Of a DNA stretch of 64,000 bases, positions 60,609-64,000 are shown piece by piece (position 1 is the stretch's first letter; each line of letters opens with the position of its first letter). The translations under genes were made by a program, and so were the position numbers. Source of the DNA: Arcicella aurantiaca (GTDB lineage: Bacteria > Bacteroidota > Bacteroidia > Cytophagales > Spirosomataceae); assembly GCF_003148625.1 (NCBI RefSeq), contig NZ_QGGO01000002.1, forward strand, positions 247,475 to 311,474, in the 5' to 3' direction. The notes beneath the pieces are model-generated. The model ran no database searches and had not been told where the DNA came from. It saw nothing but the letters and a program-made list of their open reading frames with translations.

Positions 60609-62561
60609 ATGTCGAAGAAAAACAAGGCTCCCCAACCACCAACGCCAAAATCTAAAAATCTTGATAATCAACATCATGAAGCAAAAACACAAAATCCTAA
60701 AATTTGGTTTTGGACTTGTATTGGCGTATTGGTAATTGCCGTTTTCATTGCTTTCTCAGGCGGTTTCAATAATAACTTTGTCTCTTGGGATGACGGTGCT
60801 TATGTAACCGAAAATACAATTGTGCAGAAGCCTAACGGCAATTGGGGAAAGGCTTGGACAACCCACGTTGCTCTCAACTATCATCCGCTGACAATCACGT
60901 CTTTAATGTTAAATTCGGATATTTTTGGAACTGATAACGCTCGTCCATTCATCGTTACAAATACTCTTATTCACTTATTAAATGCCTTATTGGTCTTTTG
61001 GTTTGTGCTTTTGTTGCTTAAAAATAAAGATGAAGAAAATATTCCAATTACGGGGAAACCGCTTTTTGTGGCGTTTTTTACGGCTTTGGTTTTTGCTATT
61101 CATCCTCTAAAAGTAGAATCTGTCATTTGGGTTTCTGAACGGAAAGACGTGCTTTATAGCTTATTTTTCCTTTTGGGCTGTATCAATTATTTGAAATATT
61201 TGCACAATCCTCAAACAAAAAAATACCTGACTTATAGCTTTTTATTATTCATTCTTTCATGTTTATCGAAAGGACAAGCGGTGGTTTTCCCTGTTGTATT
61301 GTTGCTTTTAGATTATTGGAACGACCGCAAATTTGACACAAAAACCATCATCGAAAAAATTCCGTTTTTCTTGATTTCTTTACTTTTCGGGGTAATTGCC
61401 TCAAGCATACAAGCGGGCGATAATTTTTATGGATTAATCAAAAGTCTTGACAATGGAAATTATGTTGCCGTAAACACTCAGCATAATTTATGGAACGGGA
61501 TTAAATATTCAGCTTATGGTTTGTCGCAATATTGGGTAAAATTCTTTTTTCCGTACAGTTTATCGTCATTTTATCCTGTAACATTGTGGAAACAAGGACC
61601 ACTTCCTTATAATTTTCCGTTTGGGTTTGTCTTTACCTTATTTGTTTTGGGTGCATTTGTTTATGGTTTTAAGAAATCAAAAGCGATATTTTTCGGAATT
61701 GCCTTCTTCGGAATTACTTTCTTTTTAGTATCACAAATTTTATTGGTTGGTGGAGCAATTATGGCAGACCGTTATACCTATTTGCCGTACATCGGATTGG
61801 CATTTATGGTGTTTTATTTTCTGGCAGATATTTTTGAAAAGGGTAATTCTCAGAAATATGGATTGTTAGCCATTCTAATAGGATTTATGCTTTTCTTTGT
61901 GATAAAAACTCGAAATCAAGTTAAGGTTTGGGAAAATACCAGAACTTTAATGACCCAAAGAGTAGATTTATTGCCTGCCGATGATAGAGCTCATTATAAC
62001 ATTGCAAAATATTCTGGCGAGAAAGAAAACAACTACGATTTATGTATTAGCGAATATCTAAAATGCCTCGAAAATACCGATTCTACGCAATTGATTGATG
62101 TTTGGGCAAATATTGCAACGGCTTATTCTTTGAAAGGAGATTACCCAAAAGCCATTGAATATTATACTTCTTCTATCAAAAAAGAGCCTAAAGTAGGTGT
62201 ACATTACATGAATCGAGGGTTTCAATATTTAAAAACTCAACAACCCGAAAAAGCACTTCCCGATTTAGAAAAAGCAAGTGTGATGACCATGAAAAAAGAA
62301 GATAGAGCTTCTGTTTTTGGCGGTTTAGGTACGGCACAATTGAACGTGGGCAAAGCAGCAGAAGCCTTTAATAATTTGAATATTGCCATTGACAAAGAAG
62401 GCAGTAAAGATGCTATTCATTATTTTAATCGTGGCGTGGCTCGGCTTAAACTTTTCAATGATAAAACTGGGGCATTGGCAGACGTTAAAGCAAGTTTAAA
62501 AATTAATCCAAATTATGCAGATGCTTTAAATGGATTGAAGGTTTTGGAAAGTGCGAAGTAA
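60609..62561 (+). CDS. TMTC-like membrane glycosyltransferase with TPR domain
   Basis: 650 residues: a cytoplasmic N-terminus of about 30 residues, then about 11 membrane helices with GT-C motifs (SWDDGAYVTEN with the acidic pair, ALNYHPLTITS, FAIHPLKVESV, SERKDVLYS, MADRYTYLPYIG), then three or four TPRs (about 495-650). The architecture matches bacterial relatives of TMTC/protein O-mannosyltransferases. Probably transfers a sugar from a lipid donor to periplasmic or secreted proteins; the actual acceptor is unknown. Isolated gene. Confidence 0.82.
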   Translation: MSKKNKAPQPPTPKSKNLDNQHHEAKTQNPKIWFWTCIGVLVIAVFIAFSGGFNNNFVSWDDGAYVTENTIVQKPNGNWGKAWTTHVALNYHPLTITSLMLNSDIFGTDNARPFIVTNTLIHLLNALLVFWFVLLLLKNKDEENIPITGKPLFVAFFTALVFAIHPLKVESVIWVSERKDVLYSLFFLLGCINYLKYLHNPQTKKYLTYSFLLFILSCLSKGQAVVFPVVLLLLDYWNDRKFDTKTIIEKIPFFLISLLFGVIASSIQAGDNFYGLIKSLDNGNYVAVNTQHNLWNGIKYSAYGLSQYWVKFFFPYSLSSFYPVTLWKQGPLPYNFPFGFVFTLFVLGAFVYGFKKSKAIFFGIAFFGITFFLVSQILLVGGAIMADRYTYLPYIGLAFMVFYFLADIFEKGNSQKYGLLAILIGFMLFFVIKTRNQVKVWENTRTLMTQRVDLLPADDRAHYNIAKYSGEKENNYDLCISEYLKCLENTDSTQLIDVWANIATAYSLKGDYPKAIEYYTSSIKKEPKVGVHYMNRGFQYLKTQQPEKALPDLEKASVMTMKKEDRASVFGGLGTAQLNVGKAAEAFNNLNIAIDKEGSKDAIHYFNRGVARLKLFNDKTGALADVKASLKINPNYADALNGLKVLESAK

Positions 62562-62573
62562 AGGGATAAGATT

Positions 62574-62649
62574 GATATTTAGTAGGGACGAATAGCATTC
62601 GTCCAGCTCCAGAACCACGGGCGAATGCTATTCGTCCCTACTAAATATA
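62574..62649. repeat. 28-bp perfect palindrome after the TMTC-like gene
   Basis: Perfect 28-bp arms containing TAGTAGGGACGAATAGCATT (62574-62601 / 62622-62649) with a 20-nt loop. The core GGCGAATAGCATTCGCC-type sequence also occurs at 21341. Probably a shared terminator between convergent genes and a dispersed repeat. Confidence 0.8.
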
Positions 62650-62673
62650 TCAAATTCAATTATCAGAATATTT

Positions 62674-64000
62674 TTAAAACCCCAATCTAAAAATCGTTCC
62701 CTCTCCTTCTATTGAATGAACCGAAATTGTTCCTTTATGAAGTGTCATAATTTGCTTCGACAAACTCAAGCCAATACCTGAACCGTTTGGCTTAGAGGTA
62801 AAGAAAGGCACAAAGATTTTATCCATCAAATCAGGCGACATACCTATGCCATTATCACGCACTTCAATAACGGGTCGTTCGTCTTGTCCTCGATAAGTTG
62901 AAAGTATAATCTTAGGATTTTCTTGATTTTTTACGGCATCTATTGCATTGATAATCAAATTAATAAGCATTTGTTCCACCAAAACCATATCCCCTTCAAT
63001 AGTCAATTCAAAGTCTTTAATTACGACATCAAATTCAATATTTTTCTGTTCAATTTGATTTTCTAAAAGAATTTCTACGCCTTCAAAAAGGTCATGTACA
63101 AAAAAATCTGAGAAAGAAGTTATCGAAACTTTAGCCAATTGACGATACGTATCTGCAAATTTCAGTAGGTTTTCACTACGTTTGCGAATCGTGGAAATTC
63201 CTAAAACAATATCATCAAATTGTGCATTTTCAGTATTCAATTTTTCATTAGCTTGACCATTATGGTGCAAAGTTTTCTCAATTGTTTCTGCTAATGAGGC
63301 AATCGGAGCAACAGAATTCATAATCTCATGCGTCATTACTCGCAAGAGTTTTTGGTAAGCCTGAGCTTCGGTGTCTTCAATGGCTTCATTGACGTTCTGA
63401 AAAGCAATTAAATTGGTTTCAACATCTTCATTTAAAAAAGTGGTTTTTGCTAATAAAACTTGTTTTTGATTAATCTTCACCAATTGGCTATCACCATTTT
63501 CAAGATTCATAATTACCTGATAAACAACTACATCACGTTTTTCTAAGGAAGAAATATTCCGCAAATACGGCACATTCATCATGCGTTTGAACGACTCATT
63601 TATCCAACCAACTTCACCTTCTTGGTTATACGAAAGAATACCCGTATCAACCAATTCTAAGATTTTTTGGAGATACTGATATTGCTCTTCTCTTTCGGAA
63701 GATAATTGCTTGAAAGTAGAATTGATTTGGTTAAAAGCACGACGAAGTTGTCGAACAGAAACAGGAGCGTTTTTCTCGGTAAATTGTAAAGAAAAATCTC
63801 GATACCGAACCGCCTCAATAAATTGTGAAAGTTCGATATTGGTTTTATTAATGAATTGTACGAAGTTAAATATTTGGAAAACAAGCAGTAATATGGCAAA
63901 TACCAACAATGAATATTTAGCCATCACAATACAAAAAGCGGCTACCGTGATGCTGGCAAGCAACAAAACAACCCGAATGGTCAGACTGATTTCATAGCGA
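62674..64000 (-). CDS. sensor histidine kinase, NtrY-like (5' end outside window)
   Basis: At least 442 codons; the frame stays open to the window edge, so the first residues and possibly a TM segment are missing (visible RYEISLTIRVVLLLA precedes). Two membrane helices, a HAMP-like/coiled region, a PAS-like domain (about 95-195), then the phosphoacceptor in RVMTHEIMNSVAPI and ATPase motifs NLIINAIDAV, RDNGIGM and GSGIGLSLSKQI. The MTHEIMNS box is that of NtrY/NtrB-like kinases of Bacteroidota, which normally pair with a sigma-54-type (Fis-AAA) regulator, not seen here. Confidence 0.88.
   Translation of the reverse strand, partial: RYEISLTIRVVLLLASITVAAFCIVMAKYSLLVFAILLLVFQIFNFVQFINKTNIELSQFIEAVRYRDFSLQFTEKNAPVSVRQLRRAFNQINSTFKQLSSEREEQYQYLQKILELVDTGILSYNQEGEVGWINESFKRMMNVPYLRNISSLEKRDVVVYQVIMNLENGDSQLVKINQKQVLLAKTTFLNEDVETNLIAFQNVNEAIEDTEAQAYQKLLRVMTHEIMNSVAPIASLAETIEKTLHHNGQANEKLNTENAQFDDIVLGISTIRKRSENLLKFADTYRQLAKVSITSFSDFFVHDLFEGVEILLENQIEQKNIEFDVVIKDFELTIEGDMVLVEQMLINLIINAIDAVKNQENPKIILSTYRGQDERPVIEVRDNGIGMSPDLMDKIFVPFFTSKPNGSGIGLSLSKQIMTLHKGTISVHSIEGEGTIFRLGF

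Noticed and set aside
1-64000. CRISPR array, tRNA or rRNA genes, prophage or intact insertion sequence
   Set aside because: None found by eye: no regularly spaced direct repeats, no cloverleaf candidates, no transposase or phage structural genes.

Overview
The window is AT-rich chromosomal DNA from a member of the Bacteroidota, most likely a Cytophagales relative (Emticicia/Arcicella/Flectobacillus type). This placement is an inference. It rests on TAnnTTTG-type -7 promoter boxes (several TAtcTTTG or TAacTTTG upstream of genes), many lipobox lipoproteins and signal-peptide outer-membrane proteins, a PorE-like type IX secretion lipoprotein, the GH3/beta-lactamase fusion, LVIVD and DUF349 proteins, a DUF5117-type metalloprotease, and the almost complete lack of Shine-Dalgarno sequences. 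I found no tRNA, rRNA, CRISPR array or intact IS element.

Layout. 1-2.7 kb: edge of a sugar MFS permease, uxuA, and a HigB/HigA-like toxin-antitoxin pair. 2.7-8.8 kb: uvrA, a small outer-membrane barrel, a two-TM protein and the PorE-like TPR/propeller/OmpA protein. 8.8-15.8 kb: the tryptophan operon (trpL-E-G-D-uma2-C-F-B) with a promoter, an 18-residue leader peptide holding three consecutive Trp codons, and mutually exclusive RNA hairpins; trpA is not present. 16-20.4 kb: a KdsC-like phosphatase, a DUF2520 protein, an ArsC/Spx-like protein, a peptidase-like gene scrap and uvrB. 20.4-31.2 kb: GH16 glucanase, purB, a histidine kinase, a frameshifted lipoprotein, prfA, small lipoproteins, an esterase with a Cys in the nucleophile position, PBP4-type DacB, a MITE-like element, and a ferredoxin-reductase-like protein. 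31-37.4 kb: the GH3/beta-lactamase fusion and the large metalloprotease. 37.4-41.5 kb (minus strand): an ECF sigma factor operon with a membrane-anchored anti-sigma candidate, two Cys-containing lipoproteins, an LVIVD lipoprotein and an outer-membrane barrel. 41.6-44.2 kb: a three-gene GATC restriction-modification cassette (Dam/DpnM-like methylase, single-domain MutH/Sau3AI-like nuclease, DpnA-like methylase), one base upstream of gatB. 44-64 kb: TlpA-like thioredoxin, proC, MerC, DUF1800, DUF349 and beta-CASP proteins, two acyl-CoA dehydrogenases with an enoyl-CoA hydratase, an AraC regulator, hisH, two more histidine kinases, and a TMTC-like glycosyltransferase with TPRs.

The most striking signal spans the whole window. 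Reading both strands by eye I find only one GATC tetranucleotide in 64 kb (43016-43019), and it lies inside the MutH/Sau3AI-like nuclease gene. Base composition would predict roughly two hundred. Together with the GATC-type cassette this suggests long, strong selection against GATC in this lineage. The other main finding is the complete trp attenuator. Intergenic regions are crowded with several families of palindromic repeats and two MITE-like elements, one of them inserted inside another palindrome.
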